Assembly: GCA_019635975.1 (NCBI GenBank)
Contig: JAHBYM010000009.1
Span: forward strand, 1 to 42,080
DNA from: Parvibaculum sp.
GTDB lineage: Bacteria > Pseudomonadota > Alphaproteobacteria > Parvibaculales > Parvibaculaceae
Direction: 5' to 3'
DNA length: 42,080 bases
This document shows positions 40,488 to 42,080 of this stretch, piece by piece. The notes under the pieces were generated by a model, which saw only the letters and a list, made by a program, of their open reading frames with translations, had not been told where the DNA came from and made no database searches. Numbering within the stretch: position 1 is the first letter of the stretch; every line of letters starts with the position of its first letter. Made by a program: the position numbers and the translations under genes.

Positions 40488-40931
40488 ATGAATATCGAGG
40501 CGCCGGGCCGGCTGTCCGGCTATGAAACATGGGATGGCCATGACCCTTTCGAGGACCATGCCGGACCGTTCTATTTCCGCCAGCATCCGGACGGGCGCGT
40601 CACCAGCGCCTTCGAGGCCAAACCGCATCATTGCAATGGCGGCGGCTTCCTGCATGGCGGGCTGCTGCTGACTTTTGCCGATTTTTCGTTGTTCGCGATC
40701 GGCCGGTCGGTTCTCCAGGGGCCGTCGGTCACGCTGTCGCTGAACGGCGAATTCACGGCGGCGGCAGGCGCCGGCGAATTCATCGAAGCGCGCGGCGACA
40801 TCGTGCGCAATACGGGAAGCATGGTCTTTCTGCGCGGGCAAGTGTTCACGGGACGTGACGCGGATGAACGCATCCTGCTCAACTTTTCAGGCATCGTGAA
40901 GCGCGTGAAAAAGAGACCGCTTTCGGCCTGA
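40488..40931 (+). CDS. PaaI/YigI-type hotdog thioesterase
   Basis: A 147-aa hotdog-fold acyl-CoA thioesterase. PHHCNGGGFLHGGLLLTFADF is the central helix signature (HGG plus Asp), followed by VTLSLNGEFTAAAGAGEFIEARGDIVRNTGSMVFLRGQVF, the sheet typical of PaaI-like enzymes. They release the acid from aryl- or short acyl-CoA. The start ATG 40488 has a weak leader; the frame is open upstream. It stands between two leftward PAS_5 genes and is divergent from the first. Confidence 0.9.
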   Translation: MNIEAPGRLSGYETWDGHDPFEDHAGPFYFRQHPDGRVTSAFEAKPHHCNGGGFLHGGLLLTFADFSLFAIGRSVLQGPSVTLSLNGEFTAAAGAGEFIEARGDIVRNTGSMVFLRGQVFTGRDADERILLNFSGIVKRVKKRPLSA

Positions 40932-40938
40932 CGTCCGG

Positions 40939-41502
40939 TCAGAGCACGCGCGGCATCGCATGCGGCAGCGATGTCGTGGTCCAACGCTCCGCCGCCCCGG
41001 TGTTGGAATAGTAGACGGTGGCGGCGATAATGCGGTCGACATGTTCGCCGTCGCTCGACAATGGCAGGTAAATCGCTTCGTAGTTGTTGTAGCTCCTGTC
41101 GACCAGGTCCTGCGTTCCGCCCGCGCCGACCGCGCGACGCGCCGTTGCTATCCATTTGAAGAATTCATGCAGCAACGTACCAAGACCCGGAAGTTCCTCG
41201 TTGAGCGACAACAAGGAGCGTCCTTTCGGATTGAAACCGAAATTGGCGATCACGTCCTCGCCGACCAGGCGGAATGTCAGGTCGAACGGATCGCGGTCGA
41301 CCTGAACGATGAAGATTTTCGGCGCATATCGCGCGAAGTCCACGAGATTCAGGTCGGCAAGGGCCGGCATCGGCCGGTCTCCCTTTTTCAGGGTCCAGTA
41401 GTCGAGCATGAACTTCGTCATCGGATCCGCCAATTCGGACAGGCGGATGAATCGCGTCGTCGTCGCCCTGGCGGCTTCGATCATCTCCTCCCTGGTCGTC
41501 AT
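40939..41502 (-). CDS. PAS_5-domain protein (single-domain PAS), copy 2
   Basis: A 187-aa PAS_5 protein, similar to the one at 39793-40314: DPMTKFMLDYWTLKKGDRPMPALADLNLVDFARYAPKIFIVQV, FDLTFRLVGEDVIANFGFNPKGRS, EAIYLPLSSDGEHVDRIIAA. Start ATG 41502 has AAAGGA six bases upstream; ATG 41508 is too close to it. A near-perfect CtrA-type box (TTAA-N7-TTAAC) lies 69 bp upstream at 41571-41586, so cell-cycle control is possible. The C-terminus has an additional 25 residues compared with copy 1. It is convergent with the thioesterase gene, with 7 bp between the stops. Confidence 0.85.
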   Translation of the reverse strand: MTTREEMIEAARATTTRFIRLSELADPMTKFMLDYWTLKKGDRPMPALADLNLVDFARYAPKIFIVQVDRDPFDLTFRLVGEDVIANFGFNPKGRSLLSLNEELPGLGTLLHEFFKWIATARRAVGAGGTQDLVDRSYNNYEAIYLPLSSDGEHVDRIIAATVYYSNTGAAERWTTTSLPHAMPRVL

Positions 41503-41570
41503 TGGCATTCCTTTGATTTGCGGCGACGCGCGCAACATCGTCCACCTCTGTCGATGATGGATCGCGGCGG

Positions 41571-41586
41571 TTAACGCGGTTTTAAC
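41571..41586. promoter_or_regulatory. Candidate CtrA-binding site
   Basis: TTAA-CGCGGTT-TTAAC matches the CtrA consensus TTAA-N7-TTAAC exactly in its fixed positions. It lies 69 bp before the PAS_5 gene start at 41502 and 139 bp before the oxidoreductase start at 41725. Confidence 0.5.
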
Positions 41587-41724
41587 GCGCGGCAAGGCGC
41601 ATCGCGGCGAATCGCCCCGTTTCGATTTGGAAAGGTCACACGCCCTGCTACAAACGCGCATTGCGGCAAGCACACGGCCTAGCCCTGGCGCAGACGGCGC
41701 CACTGGAACAAGGAAAGATTTCCC

Positions 41725-42080
41725 ATGGTGACATTGAGCGTCCTCGACCAGTCGCCAATCCGTCAGGGTGGCAGCGCGGCCGAGGCCATCGCCAATACGA
41801 TCGAGTTGGCACGTGCCGCCGAGCGCTTCGGCTATCGTCGCTACTGGCTGGCCGAGCATCACAACACATCGTCCTTCGCGGGCTCGGCGCCGGAAGTGCT
41901 GATCGGCGCGGTTGCGGGCGCGACATCGCGCATACGCGTCGGTTCGGGCGGCGTGATGTTGCCGCATTACAGCCCATTGAAAGTTGCCGAGTGTTTCCGT
42001 TTGCTCGAAACGCTCTATCCCGGACGGATCGATCTCGGCCTCGGCCGCGCACCGGGCGGCGACCTGCGCACGACGCGGGC
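41725..42080 (+). CDS. LLM-class (luciferase-like) flavin-dependent oxidoreductase, N-terminal part
   Basis: Only about 118 codons are in the window. [22 protein letters not shown], then [20 protein letters not shown] and [44 protein letters not shown] are typical of the MsnO8-like luciferase-type monooxygenases, TIM-barrel proteins that use reduced FMN. AAGGAAAG lies seven bases before the ATG. The substrate is unknown. The right end runs off the window. Confidence 0.92.
   Translation, partial: MVTLSVLDQSPIRQGGSAAEAIANTIELARAAERFGYRRYWLAEHHNTSSFAGSAPEVLIGAVAGATSRIRVGSGGVMLPHYSPLKVAECFRLLETLYPGRIDLGLGRAPGGDLRTTR

Noticed and set aside
1-42080. CRISPR array
   Set aside because: No regularly spaced repeats of suitable length were seen; the repeats found are att sites, IS ends or short dyads.
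1-42080. Conjugation or phage structural genes in the island
   Set aside because: No relaxase, type IV secretion, capsid, portal or terminase motifs were found in any supported gene.

Overview
The window looks like the chromosome of an alphaproteobacterium. It has high-GC core genes, MucR/Ros-type regulators, single-domain PAS_5 proteins and a match to the CtrA recognition pattern (TTAA-N7-TTAAC). The exact genus cannot be fixed from the sequence alone; a Rhizobiales- or Parvibaculum-like host is plausible.

Left core segment (1-5534). A minus-strand run gabD, rpiA, gor (start only) covers central carbon and redox metabolism. It is followed by an M14-like (DUF2817) metallopeptidase, a GNAT gene broken by a one-base frameshift, an intact RimJ/RimL-type GNAT, a phosphoglycolate phosphatase and tRNA-Val(CAC).

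Genomic island (about 5517-31845, 26.3 kb). A 20-bp repeat of the tRNA-Val 3' end marks both edges, with a tyrosine recombinase just inside the tRNA-proximal edge. Cargo in order: an unknown 468-aa protein with a hairpin over its ribosome-binding region; a serine recombinase; a RadC-like JAMM protein; a complete IS1595-family insertion with 21-bp inverted repeats and an 8-bp target duplication; a LysR regulator divergent from a GNAT-GNAT-MFS operon; a response regulator, a small protein and two MucR homologs; the ubiquitin-like locus; two tiny coupled genes; a helical/beta-propeller protein; a possible replication-protein remnant; an M15-like peptidase coupled to a zinc-ribbon membrane protein; and an XRE regulator.

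The most interesting part is 19007-26327. Leftward, a tightly coupled operon encodes a tandem ubiquitin-like protein, a Prok-E2_E protein, a JAB-ThiF fusion (JAMM peptidase plus E1), a DUF6527 metal-binding protein and a DUF4238 protein. Rightward from the same 114-bp intergenic region run an AAA+ ATPase with a C-terminal helix-turn-helix and an overlapping subtilisin-like protease. Ubiquitin-like conjugation genes beside an ATPase-protease pair suggest a tag-and-degrade or protease-effector defence system. That link is inference; the families themselves are well supported.

Right core segment (31846-42080). It holds an SDR oxidoreductase, a patatin-related lipase, an Hsp20 chaperone, an alpha/beta-hydrolase lipoprotein, a CPBP membrane protease, a TetR regulator convergent with an acyl-CoA dehydrogenase, two PAS_5 proteins flanking a PaaI-type thioesterase, and the start of a luciferase-like flavin oxidoreductase. 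Two hairpins just past the right island edge may be the original downstream terminators of the tRNA.
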